Below, one piece after another: positions 37,537 through 47,676 of a DNA stretch of 64,000 bases. The stretch spans positions 806,001 through 870,000 of the forward strand of contig NZ_CP150144.1 in assembly GCF_037963145.1 (NCBI RefSeq), read 5' to 3'. The stretch is from Oceanobacillus sp. FSL K6-2867 (GTDB taxonomy: Bacteria > Bacillota > Bacilli > Bacillales > Amphibacillaceae). Positions within the stretch are counted from its first letter, which is position 1. Each line of letters starts with the position of its first letter. The notes below the pieces were generated by a model. That model did no database searches, was not told the DNA's origin, and saw only the letters and a program-made list of their open reading frames with translations. A program made the translations under genes and the position numbers.

Positions 37537-38973
37537 TTATGCGGATATTCTTTCTTTATCTTTTGCAGAATTTGTTCCTTTAATAAAAAATGATAATATA
37601 AGAGCCACTAATGATAATACCGTCGCAATGTAAAAGGAAACATTCACACCGTGAATCATTTCCATTGGGAGTGCCTCTTCTCCTGTCCGAAGGGCTGAAG
37701 CAGTCATAATCGTCACTAAAATCGCAGTCCCTACTGATGCGGCTACCTGTCTCATCGTATTTGTCATTGCTGAGCCATGTGGAATCAGGCGAGCTGGTAA
37801 CTGGTTGAGTCCTGCAGTTGTCGCAGGCATCATTATCATCGATATCCCCAGCATTCGTATTGCAAAAACAATTGTAAGGTAAGCTAACGACGTTTCTGCA
37901 GTTAATCTTGTATATAAAAAGGACGTAACGGTTAGCAAGGTTAAACCAATAATCAGCAGATACCTCGCACCAATTTTATCAAAAATCCTCCCATTAATCG
38001 GCGACATAAATCCCATTAGCAAAGCCCCTGGCAATATCATGAGACCTGATTCCAATGCAGAAAATCCAGCCATGTTCTGCATGTAAATCGGCAAAATCGT
38101 CTCCGAGGCAATTAGTCCAATAAACGCAATCATTCCGATAATGGTTGTCAATGTAAAGATTTTATTTTTAAAAATCCTGAACTCAAGAATAGGTTGCTCT
38201 AGCTTGAATTGTCGCAGGATAAAGCTAGTAAGTGTAATAGTCCCAATAATGAGGCTGCTAATAACCGCCAGACTCGTCCAACCATAATTTCCTGCACTAC
38301 TAAAACCATAAAGTAATCCACCAAAACCTAAGGTCGATAGAATAATAGATAAGTAGTCTACTTTCGGAAATGTTCGTCTTGTTACATTTTTCATAACAAA
38401 GTAAGCGATTATGATGTTTATAACTGAAAGAGGCAGCACTAAATAGAATAGAGCACGCCATGGATAATGCTCAACCAACCAGCCTGAAATGACCGGACCA
38501 AGTGCAGGGGCAAATCCAATCACCAATCCCACAGTCCCCATCGCTGTACCACGTTTTTCAATTGGAAAGATCAGCAGGAATATTGTCATCATCAAAGGCA
38601 TCATAATACCAGCTCCAGCAGCCTGTACAATTCGCCCTGCCATCAATAGCATGAAGGTTGGAGCAAAGGCACATATTAGTGTGCCTATAGCAAATGTACT
38701 CATTGCTGTTAAAAATAATTTTCGTGTTGTAAATGTTTCAATTAAAAAAGCTGTAATTGGAATCATAATCCCATTCACCAGCATAAATATTGTTGTCAGC
38801 CACTGTGCGGTATTCTCTGATAATTTCAGATCGTGCATAATAGGAGGAATTGCTGTTGCCAGCAGTGTTTGATTTAAAATTGCTAAAAACGCTCCAGTGA
38901 TCAACACAGCAACAATTGGCAATTTATTTAGCTTTTCTAGATTTTCAATATCATTATTCTTCAGACGCTTCAC
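37537..38973 (-). CDS. DHA2-family MFS drug efflux transporter (EmrB/QacA type)
   Basis: 478 residues with 14 predicted membrane helices. Motif A-like and motif C-like blocks are present: IMVPITAF-type helix 2 region, GRIVQAAGAGIMMPLMM (motif B) and VIGFAPALGPVISGWLVEHY (motif C, antiporter signature). It probably exports drugs in exchange for protons. The start is uncertain: the GTG at 38973 is only 1 nt from GGAG. A copy of the composite repeat begins upstream of it. Confidence 0.88.
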   Translation of the reverse strand: MKRLKNNDIENLEKLNKLPIVAVLITGAFLAILNQTLLATAIPPIMHDLKLSENTAQWLTTIFMLVNGIMIPITAFLIETFTTRKLFLTAMSTFAIGTLICAFAPTFMLLMAGRIVQAAGAGIMMPLMMTIFLLIFPIEKRGTAMGTVGLVIGFAPALGPVISGWLVEHYPWRALFYLVLPLSVINIIIAYFVMKNVTRRTFPKVDYLSIILSTLGFGGLLYGFSSAGNYGWTSLAVISSLIIGTITLTSFILRQFKLEQPILEFRIFKNKIFTLTTIIGMIAFIGLIASETILPIYMQNMAGFSALESGLMILPGALLMGFMSPINGRIFDKIGARYLLIIGLTLLTVTSFLYTRLTAETSLAYLTIVFAIRMLGISMIMMPATTAGLNQLPARLIPHGSAMTNTMRQVAASVGTAILVTIMTASALRTGEEALPMEMIHGVNVSFYIATVLSLVALILSFFIKGTNSAKDKERISA

Positions 38974-39099
38974 TCTCCTTACTTCGTATCTCGAATCATT
39001 TCTAGCGTTTATAATGAATTATATGGGAGTATGGTGGCAATGTCTATTATTGAAACTTAAGAGGAGAAAACCCGTTCAATTCCCCAAAAATCTCTTTGT

Positions 39100-39520
39100 A
39101 TTTGGTAGAAACTCCAAACTAATGATTCTTTGCTTAATCGGAGCAATAGTTGCCGTCCGGGATCGCTCCGGGGGGATGCTTTCCGTGGGCACGGCTTCAG
39201 CCTCTCCGGAAGAAAATCACTTCCTGCGAGTCTTCAGACACGTGCTGTTCCCACAGGACAAGGAATGCTTCGTCAGCATTTACATCGCACAAAGAAAATT
39301 GGTTTTTATTTTCGAGGAATCACCGCTCTTCACTCACCCGGACTGTTTAGAGCACCGATCTTGTTAGGTGTATTCTACTAATAGTAGTCAGTGAGCCAGT
39401 TCTAGCGGAGGAAACACACGAAGACTTCTGCGGGATAGAGTGTCGGGTCACTCGCGAAAAGCGAAGTGTGTTTCCGAAGCGGGGATACGCACAATCTCTC
39501 AATGCACATTAATTAGAAGT
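39100..39520 (+). repeat. Composite intergenic repeat, copy B (inverted relative to copy A)
   Basis: 39152-39286 matches the reverse complement of 29239-29372 with few differences, and 39333-39345 matches 29197-29209. The rest (GGAGGAAACACACGAAGACTT at about 39401, GTGTTTCCGAAGCGGGGAT near 39468) is the related second arm. Short open frames here are repeat sequence, not genes. Confidence 0.75.
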
Positions 39521-39542
39521 TTATATAAAAAACGATTCCATA

Positions 39543-39576
39543 ACAAAACGCATAGACTTTGGCATCTATGCGTTGT
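39543..39576 (-). terminator. Terminator after pbuX
   Basis: A perfect 10-bp stem AACGCATAGA/TCTATGCGTT with an 8-nt loop is followed by TTGTT on the minus strand, about 40 nt past the pbuX stop. Confidence 0.75.
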
Positions 39577-39613
39577 TTGTATAGTAATGCAACACGACTT
39601 AAGCACATGCATT

Positions 39614-41499
<1,886 letters not shown>

Positions 41500-41508
41500 C
41501 TAACAAAT

Positions 41509-41570
41509 TAAAAAAGCTCGGAAACCTGCTTTCTACCATAACTATGATAAAAGCAAACCTCGAGCTTTCA
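41509..41570 (-). terminator. Riboswitch-controlled terminator upstream of xpt
   Basis: AAGCTCG/CGAGCTT with an inner GCTTT/AAAGC stem and a TTTTTT tail on the minus strand, just before the xpt ribosome site. It is the off-state of the guanine riboswitch. Confidence 0.8.
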
Positions 41571-41634
41571 AATTCGAAATAGAACAAAATGAAGCTGCTC
41601 CAATCAGAGCTCCCCAATTTGTTGCGTCACTTTT

Positions 41635-41702
41635 TTCATAGTCAGTTTATTTACGGTAAACTGGTAGAAACTTACAGGCCATATCCCTGTTATTATATGA
41701 AA
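41635..41702 (-). promoter_or_regulatory. Guanine-type purine riboswitch aptamer
   Basis: The minus strand shows P1 TTCATA/TATGAA, AGGGATATGGCCTG (P2/L2), the core GTTTCTACC, P3 with L3 CCGTAAA, and GACTATGAA. The C in the GACTATG junction is the base that pairs with the ligand and marks the guanine class, not adenine. A terminator follows at 41509-41570. Confidence 0.92.
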
Positions 41703-41757
41703 ACCATATTTAATTATTTAAACATTACTAGATTCGACAAAATACTAGAATGTTACT

Positions 41758-41785
41758 AGTATAGCATGTGAATCGCTTATTACAA
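41758..41785 (-). promoter_or_regulatory. Candidate sigma-A promoter of xpt-pbuX
   Basis: TTGTAA (41780-41785), 16 bp, TATACT (41758-41763) on the minus strand, about 55 bp before the aptamer. Confidence 0.5.
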
Positions 41786-41857
41786 GTCCATACAAAAAGT
41801 AAAACCATTCGCACAATTTAGAGATATTCTAAACAACGATAGAATCGTTTCAAACTT

Positions 41858-42229
41858 CTATTCCTCCCACTCTAAAAACTCAATCCGATTTCCAAAAGGA
41901 TCGGTTATATAAAAACGAGTTGCGCCCGGCAGTTTATGGTCAACTGTAAAATCCACACGCATTTTGGTTAGATGTTCTTTTAATTTATCAATATTATTTA
42001 CTAAGATTGCTGGGTGTGCTTTTTTCGCAGGTACGAACGGTGTTTCTATTCCAATATGGATATTTATTGCCCCATCCTGAAACCAAACTCCCCCATTTGC
42101 TTTCAGAAATTCCGGCTTTTCTACCTCTTTAAAACCTAAAATTCCCCCATAAAAGCTACGTGCTTCTTCTTCGCTACCAGGTGGGGCAGCTAATTGAACA
42201 TGATCAATCATTTCATAATGAAAAGTCAT
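41858..42229 (-). CDS. VOC-superfamily (glyoxalase/bleomycin-resistance fold) protein
   Basis: About 123 residues: IDHVQLAAPPGSEEEARSFY and the second half FVPAKKAHPAILVNNIDKL, TRFYITDPFGNRIEFLEWEE. The fold's metal-ligand pattern (H near residue 10, H at mid-protein, E near the end) is present. Function is open: a lyase, dioxygenase or thiol transferase. ATG 42229 is preferred (GGAGGTGG 6 nt upstream) over an upstream ATG that would add 36 residues not typical of the fold. Confidence 0.82.
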   Translation of the reverse strand: MTFHYEMIDHVQLAAPPGSEEEARSFYGGILGFKEVEKPEFLKANGGVWFQDGAINIHIGIETPFVPAKKAHPAILVNNIDKLKEHLTKMRVDFTVDHKLPGATRFYITDPFGNRIEFLEWEE

Positions 42230-42340
42230 CAATTTCCACCTCCAGTTATTTGATAGTTCTATTCTATCCTCTTTTAGCAGCTTCGAATAATACCGATTTC
42301 TAATCAATTTATTAAATTTTCCGTTATCATGCACCACTAA

Positions 42341-42372
42341 AAAGACCGACTCCTAAATGGTAGTCGGTCTAA
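42341..42372 (-). terminator. Terminator-like hairpin downstream of sspL
   Basis: A 9-bp stem AGACCGACT/AGTCGGTCT followed by TTTTT on the minus strand. It lies about 280 bp past the sspL stop with no gene between, so its transcript is probably the sspL message. Confidence 0.6.
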
Positions 42373-42419
42373 AATATACTATGTATACAGGCCACAATTG
42401 CCGTATTTTGTAATAAAAA

Positions 42420-42545
42420 GTTTTAAACCACCACTTCGCAAAGTGGGTGTTCGCAGAAACCTTCCTGTCTTCCGCTGCTTTGGCGGCGCGACATTCCAAT
42501 TTCGATGTAAAACTCCCTATACATTCATTAGAGGTTAAAACTTAA
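42420..42545. repeat. Possible degraded intergenic repeat
   Basis: GC-richer than its surroundings and full of short palindromes (CCACTT..AAGTGG; GCTGCTTTGGCGGCGC). No gene is supported between 42373 and 42645. It resembles the composite repeats only in style. Confidence 0.3.
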
Positions 42546-42645
42546 TTAAATACGAACATTGTAGCTTGTATTTATATACTACAACTTCTCACGGAAAAAT
42601 TCAATGGTAATAACTTACCATTTTTTATCTGCCAAGCTGCATTCA

Positions 42646-42786
42646 TTATATTTTGGTATTTTTCTTTTTTGCACGCTGTTCAAGCTGTGACTTTGGCTCC
42701 TGTTCAGCTGCGTCTTCTGAATATCCTTGTGGATTCACACTCGAATTAACTCGTTTCTTACTCCAATTATCATTTTTATTAGCCAC
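42646..42786 (-). CDS. sspL: Small acid-soluble spore protein, SspL type
   Basis: 46 residues: VANKNDNWSKKRVNSS, then VNPQGYSEDAAEQEPKSQL and EQRAKKKNTKI. The second half matches B. subtilis SspL (TPQGDLEG..DPKTELEERAKKSNTKR pattern). It is a minor SASP made in the forespore. The start is GTG with a perfect GGAGGTG 7 nt upstream. It shows that the organism forms endospores. Expected sigma-G control; I did not identify a clear promoter. Confidence 0.85.
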   Translation of the reverse strand: MANKNDNWSKKRVNSSVNPQGYSEDAAEQEPKSQLEQRAKKKNTKI

Positions 42787-42849
42787 CTCAAAACACCTCC
42801 AAGGCTTAGTGTTTCAAATTATTTTCATTGTATACGAAGAAAAGCGAAA

Positions 42850-42985
42850 GCCCACTAACGGACTAAAAAGAGACGTCCTGAAGCCTGCGAACCGAAAAGG
42901 TTTGTCACAATGCCTATATTAGCACTTCCTGCGTCTGTGCGTCGCAGCGACGTACGGGTGGAACACAGCGAAACTTTCCTTTGCT
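42850..42985. repeat. Possible intergenic repeat remnant before sspL
   Basis: GC-rich stretch with CTGTGCGTCGCAGCGACGTAC and AGCCTGCGAACC, unlike the AT-rich spacers around it. No gene is supported. Confidence 0.3.
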
Positions 42986-42991
42986 AATCTT

Positions 42992-44596
42992 TTATTGTTC
43001 AGCCAAACCTTCATATTTATCTCTCAATGAACGCTTCAGCACCTTCCCACTTGGATTTTTCGGTAGTTCATTTGTAATCTCCACATGTTTAGGAACTTTG
43101 TATTTCGTTAGTTTATCTGTACAAAATTGAATCACCGATTCTTTGGTTATTTCCGACCCTGTTTTTGGAACAACAATCGCTGTCACGGCTTCAATCCAAT
43201 ATGCATCAGGTATACTAATTACAGCGACCTCTGAAACTCCTTCTAACTGATAAATGATTTCCTCAATTTCCCTGGAAGAAACATTCACACCACCAGTATT
43301 TATCATGTCTTTTTTGCGATCTACAATTGTAATATAGCCGTCCACATCCATTACACCTAAATCCCCACTATGAAACCACCCGTTTCGAAATGCCTCGGCC
43401 GTTTTTTCAGGTTCGTGTAAATAACCTTTCATGGCATGCGGGGTACGATGGACAATTTCTCCAACCTCACCCCGTTGTACTTCATTACCTTCCTCATCAA
43501 CAATTTTCGTTTGCACATTTAATGTCGCTTTTCCGGCAGACCCAAGCTTCCGTAGCTGATCTTCCGGCTGAAGTGCGGTTGCAAGGGGGGCGACCTCGGT
43601 TTGGCCATAAAAATTCCAGAATTGAGCATTTGGCAAACGCTCTGAAAGCTCTTTCAAAATTTCCTTTGGCATAATAGCAGCCCCATAGTAGCATTTTTCA
43701 AGTGAGGTTAAATCACGTTTATCAAAATCTGGGTGACGTAGTAATCCTATCCAAACAGTCGGCGGGCAAAATAATTGTGTTGCTTTTTCTTCCTCAATTG
43801 TTTTTAAAATTAGCTCTGGGTTTGCTGAGCTTAGAATAATCCCACTCGACCCAAGGTAAACACTCGGTCCTAAAAAAACATGAAGCTGTGCACTGTGATA
43901 TAACGGCAATGCATGGATAGCAATATCCTCTGTTCCCATTTTCCCATCTACAATACTGCTGAGATATTCACTTATAAGGCTTTTATGTGTAAGCATGACT
44001 CCTTTAGGTCTGGACTCCGTGCCACTTGTATATAAAACCTGTACGAGATCATCATCAAAAATATCTGCATCCATTAATTGGTCGGACATTCCTTCTTGAG
44101 CTTGGGCTAATGGCTTCCAACCTTTAATTTCACCATTATATGGAAGGCTTATGTCCATCAGATAACGATATTTAATATCCTGTTTGCCAACAGACTGGTC
44201 AAGCAGGCCTGCATATTCCTCTGAAGCAATGAAACCAATAACCTCCGCATGCTCAACAATATACTGTATATCTTCTCGATTAAGCATATAGTTGATCGGA
44301 ATCATAACCGCTCCAATTCGCGCGAGTGCAAAATTAACTACAACAAAGTCAAGGCTGTTTTTAGACATGACCGTAATCATGTCTCCCTTTTTCATGCCAT
44401 CAGCCGCAAATGCATGGGCTGTCTGATTAACAACATTATCAAGCTCTTCATAGGAGATCCTTTTGTTTTTATAAGCTAATGCAAATTTAGTTGGAGTTCT
44501 TTCTCGCGTCCGATCCAATATATCTCCTAATGTGTTTCTTCGTGCCCTTTGCAGCATTTTTTCCATTTCATTTTGAACATTTGTATCGACATTCAT
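42992..44596 (-). CDS. AMP-forming acyl-CoA synthetase
   Basis: 534 residues of the ANL superfamily, close to long-chain fatty-acid CoA ligases. Motifs: phosphate loop VLYTSGTESRPKGVMLTH (the usual TSGTT is TSGTE), NFYGQTEV, GWFHSGDLGVMDVDGYI, and the C-terminal lysine in NPSGKVLKRSLRDKY. It activates a carboxylic acid to its CoA thioester through an acyl-AMP. No neighbouring beta-oxidation genes, so the substrate is open. ATG with AAGGAG. Confidence 0.9.
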   Translation of the reverse strand: MNVDTNVQNEMEKMLQRARRNTLGDILDRTRERTPTKFALAYKNKRISYEELDNVVNQTAHAFAADGMKKGDMITVMSKNSLDFVVVNFALARIGAVMIPINYMLNREDIQYIVEHAEVIGFIASEEYAGLLDQSVGKQDIKYRYLMDISLPYNGEIKGWKPLAQAQEGMSDQLMDADIFDDDLVQVLYTSGTESRPKGVMLTHKSLISEYLSSIVDGKMGTEDIAIHALPLYHSAQLHVFLGPSVYLGSSGIILSSANPELILKTIEEEKATQLFCPPTVWIGLLRHPDFDKRDLTSLEKCYYGAAIMPKEILKELSERLPNAQFWNFYGQTEVAPLATALQPEDQLRKLGSAGKATLNVQTKIVDEEGNEVQRGEVGEIVHRTPHAMKGYLHEPEKTAEAFRNGWFHSGDLGVMDVDGYITIVDRKKDMINTGGVNVSSREIEEIIYQLEGVSEVAVISIPDAYWIEAVTAIVVPKTGSEITKESVIQFCTDKLTKYKVPKHVEITNELPKNPSGKVLKRSLRDKYEGLAEQ

Positions 44597-44905
44597 CGTA
44601 CCACTCCTTCAGTGGAATAATGATGGCAGACCTGTTGAATATTCTATCTATTATTTTAATTCAGTTAATTATAGATAGCAAGTAGCTTTATTGCTTCAGA
44701 GAAGTTTATTTGGGTAGTCTGAAAGGGTGAAGGACCTTAGCGTTTCTTCCGTGCCAAATTGACTTAAATACTTATTGGAATGGATACATCACGTCTTTCT
44801 GTTATTAGCTTGATACAGCGTTCATTCTTTCGATTATATATCACCTTTCGAGTACAATTGGATAGCCTTTCCTTCATCTTGTTTTTTCATCAACAAAATA
44901 ATTCC
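44597..44905. other. Intergenic region without a supported gene
   Basis: AT-rich, lying between the terminator of the exonuclease gene and the divergent acyl-CoA synthetase start. Short open frames here have no ribosome site or recognisable product. I see no repeat or RNA gene. Confidence 0.5.
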
Positions 44906-44950
44906 ATTAAAAATGCTAGAGCACTTGTAATAGGCACTAGCATTTCCATT
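44906..44950 (-). terminator. Terminator after the DEDDh exonuclease
   Basis: A 9-bp stem AAATGCTAG/CTAGCATTT plus an inner GC pair step and TTTTT on the minus strand, right at the stop codon. Confidence 0.75.
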
Positions 44951-45564
44951 TATTTAAAAAACATCGTGGTACTTCTTTTCACTCGTTTCGTCTTTGGCGG
45001 ATAATAACCATGTTCGTAGATGCTGCCCTTTGTCATACTGCATTCTTCTAAGAAACGGTCAAGAGAGTTTGTCTTTGTATCACGCAATGCTTGAATCATT
45101 ACTTGTGCAGCGACTCTAGCATCCTCCAGGGCGTGGTGATGTTCAAATTGCAGGTTATGATACGTCGCAAGTGTATTTAATTTATGATTTTCCAGTTCCG
45201 GCCAAAGCTTTTTAGCGATATTCACCGTGCAAAGGTAGTCCATCTCAGGATAGGAAAGCTTATAATAATCAAGTGTATTGCGAATCACACTCATATCAAA
45301 GCTTGCATTATGTGCGATTGTTAGATGGTTGTTTAAATAATTCCGCAATGTCGGCCAAAGCTCAGCAAATGTAGGAGCATCGGCAACTTCATATTCAGTA
45401 ATCCCATGAATATACGTATTGAATGATTTAAATTCCATTAACGGATTGATAAGACTGTAAAATTCATCCATTATCCCATGCTCATTGGCTACTACTAAAC
45501 CTACTGCACAAGGACTAAAGCGTTTTTCATTAGCAGTTTCAAAGTCTATTGCTACAAACTCCAT
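44950..45564 (-). CDS. DEDDh-type 3'-5' exonuclease (DnaQ/epsilon-like)
   Basis: 204 residues with the DEDDh residues: VAIDFETAN (D, E), TIAHNASFDMSVI (D), HHALEDARVAAQ (H and D). Stand-alone, with no polymerase part. It starts 30 bp after the HEPN-like/CBS gene on the same strand, and a terminator follows, so the two probably form a bicistron. It could act on DNA or RNA ends. ATG with AAAGGGG. Confidence 0.88.
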   Translation of the reverse strand: MEFVAIDFETANEKRFSPCAVGLVVANEHGIMDEFYSLINPLMEFKSFNTYIHGITEYEVADAPTFAELWPTLRNYLNNHLTIAHNASFDMSVIRNTLDYYKLSYPEMDYLCTVNIAKKLWPELENHKLNTLATYHNLQFEHHHALEDARVAAQVMIQALRDTKTNSLDRFLEECSMTKGSIYEHGYYPPKTKRVKRSTTMFFK

Positions 45565-45594
45565 AACTGTCCCCTTTCGTGTTTCATACTATGT

Positions 45595-46335
45595 TCAAAT
45601 CTCCATAATATCCCAATTGGTAACAATGCCGATAAGCCCTCCTTTGGAGCTTCCTTCTTTTGTGATCAGTAATGCTTCCAGACGATTACCTTTTCCAATT
45701 TGCTCCTTAAAAATCTCCTTCGCTTCATAAACGGATGTTTCTTTTGATATGAATCTGAAGTTATCCCTTTTTTCACATTCCAAGACTTCTGCCAATGTTG
45801 CATCTAATAGAGAATTTATTCGTTTTTCGATTCCTTTTGATAACCATTTAGTGATCCCTTTATGCGTAATTAGCCCTTGGAATACATTTCCTCTATATAC
45901 TGGAAATTTTGTAATCCCATGCTTATTAACAATTTCCAGCACATTTGACAATGGATCCGTTTCTTGAAAGCATACGACCTTTCGGATAAACAACGGGTCT
46001 ACTTTTCGGGGTTTCAAAAGTTCCAATTCAATCGTTTCTATCCGTTCTACAACAGAATCATGCGGCTCTGCAATGGTATACATAAGATCTGTCTTGTTAT
46101 GTACAATAGCATTTCGCAGCTCGGCAAATTCAAGAAGGTCATCCTGGAACTGTTTTATCAACGCATTAGATTTGCCTAAGACTTTAACAGCCCTTGAAAA
46201 CCCCATTTCTTTTTTTATCAGCAACGCTTTTAAACCTTTTTCAATTCGATTGAATGCTGTCAAAAAACGATCTGAGTTTCGATATAGTGCAGTTGCTTTC
46301 TCCTGCTTTATAGTTGGATTGTTAACACGATTCAC
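45595..46335 (-). CDS. Protein with an N-terminal HEPN-like helical region and two CBS domains
   Basis: 246 residues. Residues about 10-85 are all-helical and end in EFAELRNAIVHNK, where R74-N-A-I-V-H79 fits the Rx4-6H motif of HEPN domains. A CBS pair follows (about 112-170, NVLEIVNKHGITKFPVYRG; about 190-246, SVYEAKEIFKEQ...GIVTNWDIMEI). CBS pairs bind adenosyl nucleotides and gate attached domains. The start is GTG with AAGGAGG 7 nt upstream. The HEPN reading is mine and untested; RN-type residues also occur in non-nuclease helical domains. Confidence 0.65.
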   Translation of the reverse strand: MNRVNNPTIKQEKATALYRNSDRFLTAFNRIEKGLKALLIKKEMGFSRAVKVLGKSNALIKQFQDDLLEFAELRNAIVHNKTDLMYTIAEPHDSVVERIETIELELLKPRKVDPLFIRKVVCFQETDPLSNVLEIVNKHGITKFPVYRGNVFQGLITHKGITKWLSKGIEKRINSLLDATLAEVLECEKRDNFRFISKETSVYEAKEIFKEQIGKGNRLEALLITKEGSSKGGLIGIVTNWDIMEI

Positions 46336-46358
46336 ATGCTGGCCTCCTTATCCTGAAT

Positions 46359-47348
46359 CTATTGTATATACCGAAAATAAGCCTTCCCATTATGATAAAA
46401 CCGATGAACCTTATCCATTGCCTCTAAGTATATTAATCTTGTTAAAGTTGCCATAAAAGGACTAACAAAGCGGGCAAAATTTAATTCACCATAAATTTTT
46501 TCACACACTCCAGCTGCTGTCAAAAACTCAGCTTTAACAATGCTTTCTACCTCGTTTAACCGACGCTCGTGCCTTTGCATTAAAGTTTTTACACGTTCAC
46601 CCAAGCGATAGATATTCTCACCATGCCCCGGTAAGACTAACTCTGTCGGATAATGCTGCATCCGCTCAACTGATGCAAAATAATCGTTTAATGGATCGAA
46701 TTCCTCGCCTGTCCACAAACCGATTACAGGAGAAATGTTATTTAAAATATGGTCACCAATTAGCATTAGCTTCCTGTCTTTTTGATAAAAGCAATAATGA
46801 TCTGGAGCATGACCTGGTGTCCAAACAGCCTCAAACAACTGATTCCCTAACAGCATGGTATCTGTTTCTTCAAAGAATCCATCTGGTTCAAATTCATAGA
46901 TAAAGGAATCATTCCCAATTTTGCCAGGCAAATCCGGGCCCCCATGCATATGAAGCAAATCAGCCAGATTTTCTTTAATTCTAGCTTTATCACGATGTTT
47001 CAACATTTCCTTATATCCAAGTTTCGATATAAAAACGGGAACACCCTTTTGATCCTGAAACCATCTCGCAAGACCAATATGATCCTGATGTGTATGTGTT
47101 AAAACAACCTTTTCCACTTCGACACCAGTATCGAATAGCGATTCCCAAGTCGCAATTGCTTCTTCTGCATAAATCCCTGTATCAATAACGGTATAGCCAT
47201 TCTCCCCTTTTACAAGATAGCTATTTACCTCTTGCATTCCTCCAGGAAAACGAACGACTAGCTTTTCTATACCCTCACAAACATCTACTAACAAATTATC
47301 ATCCCCATTATACAAAGCTCTTTCTATACTATTAATTTTAGCGTTCAT
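46359..47348 (-). CDS. Metallo-beta-lactamase-fold hydrolase (GloB2-like)
   Basis: About 329 residues. Metal site THTHQDHIGLARW (HxHxDH), HAPDHYCFY, GDHILNNISP and PGHGENIYRLGERV. It resembles MBL hydrolases with a long C-terminal helical extension seen near hydroxyacylglutathione hydrolases. The start is uncertain: the first ATG lacks a ribosome site, while a TTG (Leu at codon 19, LLVDVCEGIEKL) has GGGG 8 nt before it. It ends 24 bp before the CBS gene. Substrate unknown. Confidence 0.82.
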   Translation of the reverse strand: MNAKINSIERALYNGDDNLLVDVCEGIEKLVVRFPGGMQEVNSYLVKGENGYTVIDTGIYAEEAIATWESLFDTGVEVEKVVLTHTHQDHIGLARWFQDQKGVPVFISKLGYKEMLKHRDKARIKENLADLLHMHGGPDLPGKIGNDSFIYEFEPDGFFEETDTMLLGNQLFEAVWTPGHAPDHYCFYQKDRKLMLIGDHILNNISPVIGLWTGEEFDPLNDYFASVERMQHYPTELVLPGHGENIYRLGERVKTLMQRHERRLNEVESIVKAEFLTAAGVCEKIYGELNFARFVSPFMATLTRLIYLEAMDKVHRFYHNGKAYFRYIQ

Positions 47349-47421
47349 CAGTTAGATTGCAAGAATCTCTAACTTTTGCAGTGGATTTTCACGCTACATG
47401 TAATTTTCTTAACTTTAATGG

Positions 47422-47450
47422 TTGACATTCAGAATCGTATGGAGTATTCT
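47422..47450 (+). promoter_or_regulatory. Sigma-A promoter of the S-box operon
   Basis: A consensus TTGACA (47422-47427), 17 bp, TATTCT (47445-47450), just upstream of the riboswitch. Confidence 0.75.
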
Positions 47451-47474
47451 AATTATTAATTTCATACAAAAACT

Positions 47475-47577
47475 TTCTTATCCAGAGAGGTGGAGGGACT
47501 GGCCCTATGATACCTCGGCAACAGACTTTTTAAGTACTGTGCCAATTCCAGAAGCAATGATTGCTTGAAGATAAGAA
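47475..47577 (+). promoter_or_regulatory. SAM-I (S-box) riboswitch aptamer
   Basis: P1 TTCTTATC/GATAAGAA encloses AGAGAGGTGGAGGGACTGGCC, CTATGATACCTCGGCAAC, GTGCCAATTCC and a P4 stem GCAATGATTGC. These are the S-box consensus blocks in order. An intrinsic terminator follows at 47602-47636. Binding of SAM should stop transcription of the downstream methionine-linked genes. Confidence 0.95.
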
Positions 47578-47601
47578 GAGATATTAGACGATACGGTACC
47601 T

Positions 47602-47636
47602 AAACCTCTTCTTATTTTTAAGAAGAGGTTTTTTCA
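47602..47636 (+). terminator. S-box-controlled terminator
   Basis: A perfect 12-bp stem AACCTCTTCTTA/TAAGAAGAGGTT with a TTTT loop and a six-T tail. Confidence 0.9.
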
Positions 47637-47676
47637 TTTCTCTTAAGATGTTAAAAAAACTATTGGGGGGATTCAA

